Shown here in pieces: positions 13,091 to 26,700 of a stretch of 64,000 bases of DNA (positions are counted from its first letter, which is position 1; each line of letters starts with the position of its first letter). Source of the DNA: Galaxea fascicularis (lineage: Eukaryota; Cnidaria; Anthozoa; Scleractinia; Euphylliidae). Both the position numbers and the translations under genes were made by a program. Below the pieces are notes generated by a model that was not told where the DNA came from, made no database searches, and worked only from the letters and a program-made list of their open reading frames with translations. The stretch lies in contig OX419337.1 of NCBI GenBank assembly GCA_948470475.1, positions 38,204,505 through 38,268,504 on the forward strand, in the 5' to 3' direction.

Positions 13091-13619
13091 CGTTTTTGGC
13101 GGAGTTTACCATTCACGTCACAACCTTCATAAGACGCTGTCAACGTTCGCATAGTGTGTTTGGGCTGCCTGTGGCTTTGTTCACTCGTGTGTGATAATTC
13201 TACCTCACCAGAAGAGTAAACAAAAGCTTAAACAACATACTAGTCTTTCAACCTAGGATGAAACAAGGAGAAGGCAGGATGAGAAGGAAAAGCTGATCTT
13301 CCCATTCGTTATTCATTGAATAAGCTGAACAGAACAATACACTGATCACAGTTCTGTTAATTCTGCCTGTGAAAATGTTTATTCGAGTCAATTCTGTGAC
13401 GTGTCTTCACTATTCTCCGAAGCCAGCCATGACATAATTATTCAGAAGGGTGAAAAATAAAATACTACGAGTAAAATCTTGTTTTCTTAATCACGCATAT
13501 TTTATTCAGTTTTTCTCCGTTCTCATGACAATACCCACATTGCTTCGTATCTACATTTCCTCAAATTGGCGATACTGAGGCAGCCGAATCTTCACTGTTC
13601 CTGATCAAACAACTGCATA
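13091..13619. promoter_or_regulatory. Possible divergent promoter region
   Basis: This is the space between the candidate minus-strand start (13090) and the plus-strand fibrinogen-like start (13620). I see no classical TATA box at a convincing position. The call depends on the low-confidence minus-strand gene being real. Confidence 0.25.
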
Positions 13620-15894
13620 ATGCTGTACCGATTTTTGCTGGGCTTGTTGCTGTTCAGTTCTTCCCTCTCGACCACGAGGTAAGAAGTGTTTCACTAATCA
13701 CCTGTCTTCCATCCAAATGCCTCCTAACTAAAAAGAACCACTCGATTACTGTTATTGTATCAACAAACGGCGGAAGAGAAGTCAAAAGACAAATGACTAT
13801 GGTAATTCTGAAATAGTATGGCTGGTTCGAGACCCGGGGTTCGAGAAAACGCAACCCAACCGGTGTCGTCTTGCGTTTTCTAAACTGATGAGTTGGTAAA
13901 CGTTATTTCTCTTGTGAATTTCGTATAGCGCACCGGAAGACCTTGTTAATTACTTCTCAGAGAGTGCGGATATTTCGCGGCTACTTTGGTGATCTGAACA
14001 ATAATAATTAGTTGGAACGAAAGTCTTACTGAGACAAAATCCTTTAACTAACTAAGCTTCTTTCTCGTTCCATGAAGACAAATTTTGCGTTCCGAGAAAC
14101 CTAAGAAAAACGAAGAAACTTGTCACTAGAAGCTTTTTCTCAAATGAGTGCGCTGGGTGTCAAATACACTGAGTTGAAGAAAGCGATTCGGACAAGCCTG
14201 TGACGTCTGTGTGGTCAAACCCCGGAAAACTTGGTGTAACAGGAAACTACAGTCGCACGCATCATCCTAAAGAAAATATATAGTAGAGGATCACTGAGAA
14301 GTTCTTAAAGGTTGATTTTACCATATTTTCTTACAAAGGGCTTTGGATGAGACGCGATACAAAGTGCTAGAGAGTGACAATAAGGGAAAACTGTACTTTT
14401 ACGGGGCATCATTGTTCTGTAAGAATGAGATCATTAAACGACTGGTGAATGGCAAATACACTCTGGCGGACTCGAAACCCCTGGGTAAGTTATCCAGTAT
14501 TTTAACTTCAGCTTACTTCTCCCCGTATGCAATTTGTAATGTGAGCAAGTATTTTGTTGAGTGTTAAGCAGATAAATATACCCCATTCCCTGGTTTCATA
14601 GAGGTCTTGTACCAAACTGTAAAATAGGTGTGACATCTTTTACAGGTTAAGTTGGGAAGCATATTTCTTGGCTTCGATGGATTGAAACAGTACAGCAGCT
14701 GTTTGACATTTAGAGATAAAGCGAAAAATCAACATGTACAACATTTCCCTTACGAAATTGAAATTACCAAAATATAAAGAGGTGTAATCTATCTACACAC
14801 CTTAGATTACAAAAGAGGCAAAGGAAAGTTGAAATCATGATTATTATTAATAGAACTTCACATGGGCGTTGCCAGGATTTTTCAAAGGGTGGGGGGGGGG
14901 GGGGTCACACTGTGTCAAACACAGGGTACTCACCAGATTGTCACCTGAATATTGTAGGTTGTTTGCTCAAAAAAAGGCTTACAAAGGCGAGGGGGTGGTC
15001 ACGGGCACCTCAGGACCCCCCCCCCCTACCTACGCCCTTGAAACTTGATATGTTATTCTGCATCTTAACATGGGAATTGGGATAATGGTTGAAGTGTGAA
15101 CCTTAACCGCATAACTTGCCTTACTGATAAAGGTTAAGCTCAATTGTAACAGTTAGGTTACGTTGGAATAAGTTCTGGCAGTTAATGCTCGCTAGAAGTG
15201 GCTTATTTTTTCAATGATGTGTTTAAGTATATTTTTATTTCCTTACACAGGTCTAGCTAAACAGTCTCCAGTACTGAATTGTAAGGACCTTAAACTGAAA
15301 GTGCCCACTGCCACGTCAGGTGTCTACTGGATTGATCCGGATGCTGGTTCCCATGGTAACGCTTTCCAGGCCTACTGTGATCAGCAAACTGCCGGGGGGG
15401 GCTGGACACTGGTTTGGAGTTATACCTTCACAGCTTATTCAAGTTTCACTAGCGGTGGAAACGCTGTCACCCCGCGTCCCAACTGGACGGCTAAGTCAGC
15501 TAACACTCGTATCTCTACAACAGTACCATTGAGCGAGACGCATTACGAGGCGATAAACTTTGCTTTGTGGCGCATAATTGGCAAAGAAACCCTGATCAAA
15601 AGCAACATCAACAACTTGCTGGTTTGTCGCGATGGTACTGGCAGTATTGTACAAGGAAAGGGGGGGTCAATCAATTGCAAACTGGTGGGTCACCATTCAA
15701 GGCGATGCCTCGGTGCTGTGCCAAAGTCCTTCGCGATGTACGCCTGTGGACCTAGCCTAAATCTCCACAGCCACTACTATTATTTTGATGGTTGCACAGG
15801 TGGTAGTTGGCCCACTCATGATCCCTGCGGAAGAAACCAACAAAATCATGTGAAAAGTGTGGTCAATCCGCACGGCAACATTTTTGTACGTTAA
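13620..15894 (+). CDS. Secreted fibrinogen-like (FReD-type) protein, 3 exons, 282 aa
   Basis: Exons 13620-13678, 14339-14484 and 15251-15894 join in frame (849 bases including TAA). Exon 1 encodes an N-terminal signal peptide (MLYRFLLGLLLFSSSLS). Exon 2 gives a ~49-residue linker. Exon 3 opens with LNCKDL and then GVYWIDPDAG, AFQAYCDQQTAGGGWTLVW, which is the characteristic start of a fibrinogen C-terminal domain. After that segment the rest is cysteine-rich but lacks the usual vertebrate fibrinogen core, so it fits a divergent invertebrate fibrinogen-related or lectin-like family. Such proteins are usually extracellular recognition or matrix proteins; the exact ligand is unknown. Two G runs inside exon 3 keep the frame. 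A fibrillar-collagen C-propeptide-like reading of the GVYWIDPD motif is possible but less likely. The upstream GT donors are strong (GTAAGA, GTAAGT). Confidence 0.8.
14838..15055. repeat. Intronic repeat with poly-G and poly-C runs
   Basis: The segment lies in intron 2 of the fibrinogen-like gene. It starts with gggcgttgccaggatttttc, has a run of more than ten G, and ends with a C run before cctacgcccttgaa. The ends are partial inverted copies of each other, which suggests a degenerate mobile element. It has no coding capacity. Confidence 0.5.
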
Positions 15895-16119
15895 AACGTA
15901 ACGAAGTGTTAACCGCCTGAGTAGACATTAAAGGGTGAACAAGGTAATAGTTTCAGCTTCATTTGTTAACCAAAGTTAGACTGCTAAATGAAGCGGGGAA
16001 AAGGTAACAGTTAACTTGTACACCACACCAGGTGTATGTTAGCTGTTTATGGTTGGAATAGAAACTGGTTTTAGATATATTTTGATATGTTTGTAAAGTA
16101 AACGCAACAAATGGTCTCA

Positions 16120-16125
16120 AATAAA
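16120..16125 (+). terminator. Polyadenylation signal AATAAA
   Basis: AATAAA, with a second AATAAA a few bases on, lies 226 bases after the stop codon of the fibrinogen-like gene. The distance is normal for a metazoan 3' UTR. Confidence 0.55.
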
Positions 16126-16301
16126 AAATAAACGTGGGATTTGACATTCTAGAAAGTCTTATTTGCTTTTGGTGTTCATATTTTCACAAGTTCAAGCTTT
16201 TTTTCCCTTAAACCTGGATGGTCCTCTAACAATTATGCAACCACGTTTTCTCAAGTGACGTGGATGATGTCTTTTCGAGACACTCGAAAGCGAATTTCCT
16301 G

Positions 16302-16410
16302 AACTATAAGCCTGCGAACGCAGGCATATTTCCGGTTGTCGCTTCTCTTTCGGGCGGAGACAAGCGACAACCAGAAATACGTCTGCGTTCGCAGGCTACT
16401 AAACTATAAG
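16302..16410. mobile_element. Fold-back MITE with 9-bp target duplication
   Basis: The arms gcctgcgaacgcaggc and gtctgcgttcgcaggc enclose further inverted blocks (ggttgtcgctt / aagcgacaacc). The direct repeat aactataag occurs at 16302-16310 and 16402-16410, immediately outside the arms. Both features together support an insertion rather than a chance hairpin. Confidence 0.7.
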
Positions 16411-17712
16411 ATTGGCATAAAACGACTTTTAATATATTGGTTAGCATTGATGGTTACAAAAGTAAAGTATTGAGGAAAAAATGTAAAGTATTTGAACCAA
16501 AACAACTTCTAAAAACACGTACTCCTGGCATGCACATGCTATTTCTGTGAATATGGTCTTCTGGGACACTTTTGCCCTTTAGTACTAACCCTAAATTGAG
16601 TTTCAAATTAAAGGAAATCAATCGTATCATAAACTCAGCACACAGATACAAATATCCTGTGTGACAGGCTTAAAGGGGAGAAACGAAAAGCGAGAAGCGC
16701 CCTGCACCCACGCGAGCTTGAATCCCCTCAGCCCCTCTCCTCTCCTCTTCTTCTTTCAACACCTGCCACGCAGGCTAGGAAACAAAAAGCCAGTAAACGG
16801 AGCTTTGATCCTACTCTATAACCATAATCAGGCCAAATTATTAGTCGTGCTTATAGCGCGCATAGCGTGATAAGGACGCCCTAGTTTTATCCCTCTCTGA
16901 AACACTGGCTTGCTGTTTTTCCATGCGCAAGCCAGCCGGCGTGCTGAATCCTATGAACATTTTGTTTTTTCACCGCTATAATTGCCTAGTTCTAAACTTT
17001 TTAGAATTTATGGGTTTTCAGACTTTTTTGCTTCCAACTCAGCCTAATTGAACTTTCAAGGGTCGAACAATTTCGCCCCGTTAATAATACCCCCTCCAAC
17101 TCTGGGAAATAACCCATCCCCCTTCAAGGAGTAACTTAACTCCCCCTTTCCTTCCCGGAAGTAGAAAAGGATTGTGGTTCTCAGCAAAAAAGGGGTGGTT
17201 ACCATTCTCTTAGGAGTTTACAACTACCGGTACAAATATTGGCGTGACAAAATGTACCTGACAAAGACAATATGGAAAAAAAGGGTATTTTATTTACCAA
17301 GTACTCGTTCATTCCAAACCGCTACTTAACGTTCCATCCGATGCGAAAGGACTAAAATCGTCAAAGACAGAATCAGGAGCAGGGACAACTTTCGCGCGTG
17401 CTCATAACCGTGTTTAGCTAATGACATCATATGCGTTTCCCTTGAATGGATAACATGAAAATTTAATGCAACAAGATGAAGCGGTCAGTCGAATCGTCTT
17501 CACGGTTGATACTGAAATGTCAATACAAATTCGTGGTGTAAAGGAAAGCAAAAATGTATTCGTCGCTGGAGACTTTTTAGCTCACAAGGATGGATTTGAT
17601 TGATGGAAACATGACAGAGAAACAAGGGACGCCGTGAGAAGCAAACAGGACGGTCAGGGGCAGTTTTAATGTCAGGGTGCTCGCAAAGGCGCCTGCTGGG
17701 CTTCCCTGCTCC

Positions 17713-20700
17713 ATGCCTTTAAGGAGCGTAGCATTTTGGACCCCTGTTCTCCGAAGTGACCTCAATCAACGCATTTATTTGTTCTTGCTCGTCAGCTACA
17801 GCTTGCTTGGTTCGCAGTCAGGTAACGTGTTGATCGGATATGATTTATGTTGTTGACTTTTCTGTAATGCGATTAATACGCTGGTTTACACCATGCTGGT
17901 CGCATGAAGGGCGTGTTTTGGTTCTGTCATTTTTCACGGTGTTCAGCGCTGCGTTACCGCCATTGTTTAGTACAATCGACCCCTAAAGACTGATTGATTG
18001 GAGCACTGAGTCACTACGTGCAACGTAAAGTCGTTTTTAAATTCTCTTTACTTTAACTTCAAGCGGGTTATGCACCCTTCCCACAGTCTTTTAAAATATA
18101 ATGAAAAGACCCATGACACCCCTTTTATTTTTTTCACAAAAAACTGCCAAAAAATAACCTAAACTTTACCCCGTAAGAAACGTTTTCAGCAGGAACACGA
18201 TTAAGTAGAAAACGGGCGTTTGAACGTAGCGTTGTTGGTTGTCAAGATACCATATTTACTCACGCACTGGTTAATGACTGGGTTATAAACTAATAAAAGA
18301 ACGGACCCAGAAACAAGAACAACAGCACAACCATTGGGTTCTTTTTCCCATACTTTTTATTATCATTTCGCTTTTTCGCTCAGGGCAGATGTCCTTAACG
18401 CCAATGCATTTTTTTCGTCTCCCACAAACTTATCTGCTGGTACCTGAAATCAAATTGGCCAAAGCTAAGTGAAGCATAAAAAAGCTTACTATGCAGTCAA
18501 ATGCAATGCGATCACGGGTTTTGCTAATTTTAGTAGGATAACCGGATTTGTGTTGTAAAACTGACTGGCATCAAAGCTATGCTAAGGAGTACGATATTTA
18601 ACTTGTAACGTTAGACTGTGCAAAATAACTGATGGCATCGATAGAACCTTTCAAGGCATGACAAAGTGAAGCATAGTTGTAATTAGCTATTTTCCTTGAC
18701 AAAGCAATGCGAAGATAAAATTCTAAGAAAGTGTTAATAAGTTCTTGCAGTTAAAAATATCTTTGTCCTCTCTCAAAGGTACTGTTTTGTACTCTCAAAT
18801 CTTCAACAAATTGCGTAAGCAACGCGCTTATGATAACTAAATAAGCAAAACAAACCAGGTCACCCTAAACAGTGCTATGCTTCGTTTGGAAAATTCACAT
18901 TTTTTATTATAAAATAGGTAACGTAACTGCTTAACCTAGCGGACGGTCATCCCTGCATAACTTTCATTGATTTTGCCAAGTTCAATTTTGTCAAGACATG
19001 TTTCAAGAAAGCATCGTGTTTAGCTTTTTTCCTGTGTGTAGGAATTGAAATAGGCCGTGACCTAACCAACTTAGTTTTTTTAAAGATAATTAATCCACCT
19101 GCAAGATTTCACTTAAAAATCTCTTGATCCTTGAAGAGGTCACATCAGGCTAATTTCTTGTTGATATCTACTAAGCTGCAAGATATTTACATGGAACAAA
19201 AAAATGCAAACTTGCAACTAAAATAATTTGTTCTAAACGTTTCACTGTGGATGGAAGATTTTGCAATTTCTTTTCTCGCCGTATGACATCATGAAGAAAT
19301 CAAATGTGACTGGGGGATGGGGTAGGGGGAGGGCATCGTCCCAGTAGAATAATAATATTAATAAAAAATTGGCTAAAAATAGGTTTACGTTCATCTCTGG
19401 AAAAAAAACTGAAGAGCTTCTTTTTGGTATAAGAACAAGCACTCCGAGCTTTTGCTGTAAGTTTTCGTTGTGCTAGAAAACCAATTACTTCGTAACCATA
19501 GTAACTTTTCAGTGCGCACCCACTGTTACAAACAAGGAAACATTGTCGTGGAAACATTGTTTTCCCCGTTTGCGCGCGTGCAACGTTTGTTGCGGAAGCA
19601 ATGTTGCTTCCCGGGGAAACGATAATGTTTCTGAATATTTTCAGAAACATTTTTCTTCCTCGGCAAATGTTTCCTCGTTTGCGCAGCAAGGAATCAAAAC
19701 AATTTTTGCTTCCAGCTCGTTTGCGCACCTAAGAAATATTTCAGGAAACAATGTTTCCTCGTTTGCGGGGGTCTTTAAAATGTAAAAGAGGTAATAAGGA
19801 AGTTTAAGGCGAGTTTTCCTGATTCAAGGATACTCATTAGGTCTCATCACTACAAAACAGGCAAAAAGCAACAAGAGAGAAATCGCTGTCAGTCGACACC
19901 TTAAACAAATCAGACAAGGAGAAACTTTAGTGGCGAACTCTTAAGGCTGGTTTTCACTAGTGCATAAGCACAAGCATAAACATAAGCACAAGCGATCGAA
20001 TAAAAGCATAAGAAGAACGAACCCACTTATTTGTCTTATGCGGTTTTCACCAGACATAAGCATGAACATAAGCACAAGAAGAACAGAACTGTTCGTTTTT
20101 CTTGTGGTTACTAACGCCCTGTGGATGAATACTGTCATATCACCATAACAGTTTAAACCAATCAGACCACTTAAGTGTTGAACTGTGATAGGTCACATTG
20201 CCTGCGAAGTAAGTGCAGAACTTTCGTTAATTTCCAGGGAGTGCCTCACTTAAGGCCGAAATCTGTCAGCCAGAACAGGCCACCTTTAATGTAACATTGC
20301 AAGCTGGCAGCGCGTCTGGTACTTTCTGGAAACTGGGTAGAGTTAAGGACGCCGTTTTCTGTGGTCAGCTGTGCTGCCAATCTCCAAGGTGCGACCTGGC
20401 ATTATCAGTGGACGACTTTTGCTACAAAGTTGAGTGTCACATTAAGGAAATGTGCCAGCTAAAAAGAAAGAACTTTTCTCGACATCGAGTTGCGGTCACC
20501 TTGGTTAAAAGGGTAAGAGAACGGAATAAAGGTAGAAAAGAGTATCATTTAGATACAACAATGGACAAGGGTCAAAGGATTTTCAATAAAGAAAGGAAAT
20601 TTCCGATGGCAGTCGTCCAAAGGAAAGGAAGTTCAGAAAGAAAAGAGTTCGACGGTAAAAGCTCAGAATTAAAAAACAGACATGAAAGCAACTGGTTAAC

Positions 20701-23700
20701 GTCTGAACAAAGCGAAGACCAAGGCATTGAGTTTGAATCACAAAATTATTTTCCCACAAAAGCTGTTGTTCGTCTGGAATCAAAGTTCTCGCAAGACGGA
20801 AATAAAGATTTAGGAACGACTAACTCAGGCTCTTGTCACGCAAGGAGAGTTCTTCGCAGAGTAACTCTCCGCTCGGGACTAAAATCAGGAGATTTCTCTG
20901 ACTACGGTCAAGTACCTGACATTGACACTTGCGTGAAGCACTGTTGCAGACAAAAGACTTGTGATGTTTCGTTGCTGCTAAACAACCATTGTTACACACT
21001 GCATTGTTATAAGCCCGAGCTCTGTAAAATCATCCCTGCTCACCATTCTCAGCTAGAATCACAGTTAGCGTTTGTTACCCGTTCTGCTGAAGACCAAACA
21101 AATACAAGGGTAAAAAAGAAGACCTCGTCTTCAAATAGAGGCTTGTGTCCTCATGGTGCCATTTTCACTGACGTGAGTCTGAAAGGAGGCAAAAAGGCGG
21201 GGAAATTTGAAATCTTGGCGGGCGCGAAAGACATGCAATCATGCATTCAGAAATGCTGCACAAGCCCGAGCTGTCAGGTTGCATGGTTGCTAGGAGATCA
21301 CTGCTACTCGGTGACCTGTTATGACAAATGCATCACTGTGAAAAAAAGCTCAGGGAGAATTCGGTCCCAGCTTACACTCCTGACAGGAAAACCGCAACAG
21401 TCGGAAAACGATAGTAAGTTTGCATGTATTGTTGTTGTTGTTGTTGCTGTTAACGTTGTTGCACTTTGCTGTTATTGTTGCTGTAATTAATTTTTGGTTT
21501 TTTTACAGCATAAATGAACTGAATTTCGCCGCCATTAACATTTTTTCACATGGATCGACCACCGTCCAAACATATTGTTTGCTTATAGTTACACCTAGGA
21601 CCTCTGTAATCGACCTTGAAAACCTTGTTGCAGAGCCCGACTTTTTCAAACGTTTTACCATCCTGCTGTGCATTCATCCAGAAGTAGCCTGCCTGGCAAG
21701 CTTTCCACATTGTGGCCACGCAAAAGCTGGGGCGTCCTTCCACTTTTTGCTCTCTCCCCAACTTTCGCGCGGCCAGAATGCGGTAAAATGAATAGGTTCG
21801 ACGGGAACACTTGCTACGCGGGCTATCCAGAAGCTAAAGAATTTGACGAGCCAGTGAAAAGTTAGGAGATAAAAGAGCTGCGTACATGCCATTTATTTCG
21901 TCTTTCCGCCTTAGACTGTTTATGTTAGATGGTCACTTAAAATTAATCCATCGTAAATGCATGCATTCATATTCGTTAGCAGACGAATGGGCGTTGATTT
22001 CATTTATAAAGTTATGTAAAATTGAAACATTTAGTCCAAATCTCCCAAAATGGTGTTTCATACCAATCGTTTATGCATGTTCTTAGTATTCTGATTCTGT
22101 CAAATTATTTGCCACAGAAAGACAGGACATTCCAGGAAGTAAAACAAAATCTGGTGAGTGATGGTCCGAAGATAATAACGCCAATGCCTAACATAGCAAT
22201 ATTCAGCGGCCGATAGATGCTACCAATGTCCATCTTCGAACGAAACTTGCTTGTGAATATACAGACTATGTGTAGCAAGAATTATTCCAAGTTTGACTGG
22301 AACTATCTGCGGTAGCTACGACTAACGAACTTCGTTACTAAATTGTAACGTTTTCTATCATTTTTCCCACAGATAAAGAATTCACTGCGTTTTTAACTAT
22401 CACTGACAAAGTGTTTACGCACAATTTGATGGACATCGAATCCCTTGAATTTCTCAATCTAGCAGAGAAGCTCCAAGTGGCGGTAAGCATGGCCTAAAGC
22501 GAAAGCCCTCTTGCTTTCCTTTTCTTCAACATGTCTTCACTCGCTTTGAACTGTTTGGAAACACAAATTTGATTAAAGATAGGTCCGCAATGCGCACACA
22601 TGTGGCTTACCAGAAAAACGGGATAGTGCTCGACTCTCGTGGACAAATAAATAAATACGATCGTGCATAGTGTGGCTACACACTTCGTGTAAGCCACACA
22701 AAAAGGAGTCTTTACTGGAAGAAAGTCCCATTAGGGGTTATCAGTATAAGGGATATCGTTAGGTAAAATTTATTGGGCTAGGGCGCGCGGGATAAATAGG
22801 ATACGGGAGATGTAGGCCAAACATTAATGGGATACGGGATACTCAGACCCCCCTAATGGGGCCTCGTAAAGGTTTAACTAAGGAAAACGGCTTTCTAATC
22901 TCTCTTTTCCTTTGCCTTCTTCTTATCAGGTTTCGTCTGTATTTAGTAATGACCCGTCCTTTCATCCAGAAGTTATTTCGTTTCGGTAAGGCTAGATTTA
23001 CACATCTCTTTATTGTCCTTTTGTCCAACATAAGGTGGACCGCATGGTATGGTAACGAATTTAAAACTTTATTGTTGACATATCTTGGAGACTGCCTGAT
23101 TTTCAAAATCGTATATGTCTCTTTTTGATCGGGTGTCATATTTTTGTCTTTACCAGGCCTAGTCCAGTTGTGGCCCAGCTGACGTTGACAGCAAAAACAA
23201 AAACGCCGGCTACAAATGTACTTAAGCCTCTGTTAGACGCGGTTAAGGCTGGCCAGCTGAGCTCATCCATCGACGGAATTCCGATTAGTTTTAAAGTGAG
23301 CGAAGCTGGCTTTCGCTTTCTTACTTCGAGCGGTAAGTGTTCTCACAAGTATGCGTCAATATGTCTTGCCTTGACATTTTCTTGAAATAACTGAAAAATT
23401 CCGGAGGCGTAGTTTCGTTCGTGGAATTTAATTCTATGCATGATTCTTTCTAGGAATAAATTTGGTGTGCGGCACGGAACATGATTATGACCTCAACTGG
23501 AAGCTGGCGATGTTTAACTCTACAGACAATCAGTTATGTCCTCGAAGAGCTCAAGGTATTGTAATTTTTTAATTTTACCCTAAAAACGAAAATACAGCTG
23601 AGTGTGTCGTTACGAAATCATCAGGCAGAAGGCGAATGGCGCACTCACAGTGGTAACCGTGGAAAAGCGTGGCTAATCCAACACTGATCCCAGCTATCAA

Positions 23701-26700
23701 ACACTGAAAGACTCGTTGGACAAGTTGTTTTTCAGGAAACACACTTGTCCAAGGTATCTTTCCATTTTTGTTCTAAACAGTACACATCTACGCGCCCTCA
23801 CAAAACAAAACTACTGACAGACGGAACTATCGTGCAAAGTCCGTAAAGAGAAACTATAAGATTTATGATAGAAGTATGTTTATTAAAATGTCAGGAATAG
23901 CGTTACGCCGCAGATTCACTTGGCGAAAAAGAAATGAAATGCTGTATCTGTCTTCAGGCATTTAGTGTTGTATGAAGCGACACTTGCTCTTTTCATTTTG
24001 CAGGACAAACAAGCAGGTTTTGCGCTGGCAGCGAAACTATAAATGCTACATGGCACGAGCCGAACTTCAGTGAATGCGTTTCCCCTACATATAAAACACT
24101 TCATCAGGAGGTAAGAGAATGCATAATAATAATAAGACAACCGATCGAAGAAAGGAAAAAGACTGAATCTGTCTGAAGTTTTTCAGTCTCAATCTGATGC
24201 TGAGGCTGCGTGCTATCAGGATCGAAGTAGGCATCCCATTTGACGCACTGATTAGTTGATTGATTGATTGCCTGATCGATGCTTACACCATACTTGATTA
24301 GTGCGTTTCCACTAAACGCAAATTATCTCAAACTAATAGTAATAACAAAAACAACAATGACAACAATAACAACCCTATAATCATCATCACCGTCATCATA
24401 ACCATGATACTAATCATCACCAATTAATGTCATCGTCATTATCGAAAACAAACAAAGCAAGAAAAAGTAGAATTCAGAGAGAGGACTGTAAGGCTCGCGG
24501 CGTTAGTACAAAGTTAGTACAAAGTTAGTGCAGATGTAAATTTTGTAAAGGAAAAACTATATAAATACCTCCATATCTGATCAGCTAATAATAATAATAA
24601 TAATAATAATAACTTTATTTAAGTCTCAAATCGCTCTAGCTGAACACGAGTGCTCTACTAATTGGGGAGACTGTTAATCAAATAAACTCGAAATTAAATC
24701 AAATGTTGGTTTTTGAGGAGAGGGGAAAACCGGAGTACCCGGAGAAAAACCTCTCGGAGCAGAGTAGAGAACCAACAAACTCAGTCCACTTATGACGCCG
24801 AGTCCGAGATCGAACCCGGGACACATTGGTGGAAGGCCAGCGCTCTCACCACTGCGCCAACCCTGCTCCCCTTTGTAATGAATTGAAAATAACCAGCAGA
24901 CTGGGACTGAAAAGACCTCTTCCCCAGGCTACCGACTACCATTCATCATCATCTTGATTTTCGCGTTTTGATTGTACTTTATAAGTTTTTGTCGCTTAAA
25001 TTCACATAAGCACTACTGATACCGCTTAATGTGTCTGACTCCTACTTCTCAGAGTAAAGATCTCGTCGAGAAAGCAGACAAAAAGCTTGTCGTAACAGCG
25101 GGTCATCTTCTCACTCGACTTGAGAAACTGGTTTTTTCAGACACCTACAGAGACGAGCTGAGCATGCCTTTAGTGGCGGATCAGCATAAGAGCATCCGAG
25201 CTGCGAAAAGGAATAAAGGAAAGAAAGGATCAAAAATTAAAGCCAAACCAAACTTTGCGAAGATGCCCGAGAAAAGTAACAAAACGAAAGATGAAAATTC
25301 TGTTCCAGTCACAGAAATTCCTAGGGCCCGTCCTGAAATCTTACCCACAAGTCCACCGACGAAGAATAAAGATCCCAACCCTGTGTGGTTTTCTGATGCA
25401 AAAACCAAAAAAATAGCATCAAATTCCAGGGAAAAGTCAGGTCATTATATAAATAATCAACCTCCAACCAACCCGATAACGCCTGGTTATTTTATGCCAA
25501 CTCCAAGTGCGCAGACTTCATCACTGGTTGGTATGACTGGAACTGAGGCACCTGCCACTATACAAATGAATGGTATACCCACTCGGGCGCCGCCTTTACA
25601 AAGGGCGAGGGTGTGGGGCTTAACCGAGTCTCAAAGGTCTTTTCCTCGGTCCAGAATCCAGAATGGTCTTCAATCAAACACAGCCATGTTAAGAAAAGGT
25701 CAAAATGTAGGAGCGCAGTATGGAGACCTCTTTCCGAATCGGAACCCTCAAAATCCACAACTCGCCCCAAGCTACGTTCGTCCACCAAATCTTAACCAAT
25801 GGCCGGGTGTCCATGCCTGGCCGGGTAGCCGCGGAAGGTATCAAAACTGGGCACGAATCTATTCCCCGCACAGCTACTCAAGCGATCAAATTGCTATCGG
25901 AAAAAGAAAAAGAGATGTTGATGATGACGAAACTAGGCGGCGAAGACAAAGCACTGTGTGGTACAACACACGCCAGTTCCCTTCACGGTATAACAATCTT
26001 GCAAATCTTGGAATTGTGCGCAGCTCAACTTACCAGCAACCAAGAAACTATTTTACGCAAAACGCTTACAGAAGCTCGCCAAACCAATTTGCTGGAAACT
26101 CGCTTCCAGCTGGTTATCAGCGACCATCGTATCCCGGTCAAACTTTCGGGACGGGTGCATTACTCGCGGGTCGACAGTCTCAAAATGGCGTAGCACCAGG
26201 TTTCAGAAGTCATATTCAGAAAGCAAATTATGGGACGCAACCAGGGATTCTTACGGGTGCACATCCCGCACCCGTGGAGCGATGGCCGACTCTGGCAAAT
26301 AAAATTCGAAAGCCAACATTAGCTTTGCATTCTAAAAACACACCCAAGACCGTTCTACCATCTACCAAGTCAAAGATTGAAACTGCTGAAACAATTCAGA
26401 AGCCGAATCAAAATACGAACATCAGGCAAAAAGTGAAGCCCAGTGAGCAGCTACAACCGACTAACAGGGTAACCAGTAAAGAGATACACAAACAAACTGG
26501 TGCTTCTGAAGCAAGAACTAATGAGCCCAAGAAAGATGGGTCTCAAAACAACCTCTCGAAAAAACTCCACCATATATCAGCTCCTGTAGCTAACGTTAAG
26601 ACTCACGACCAAAATCAAAAGCAACAAAAACTCAAGGTTCCAGTGATCAAAAGAAATGAGAAACACGTGGTACCAATGTTCGGTGGGGATATCCTACTTT

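Larger units (their letters stand above)
15895..17712. other. Intergenic spacer between two plus-strand genes
   Basis: This 1.8-kb spacer holds the 3' UTR and poly(A) signal of the fibrinogen-like gene, the fold-back element at 16309-16401 and AT-rich sequence. The last few hundred bases presumably contain the promoter of the GAIN-receptor gene, but no core element is obvious. Confidence 0.6.

Noticed and set aside
24340..24612. CRISPR-like or tandem array
   Set aside because: Only AAC/ATC/TAA microsatellite tracts and a SINE tail are present. There are no spaced repeats.
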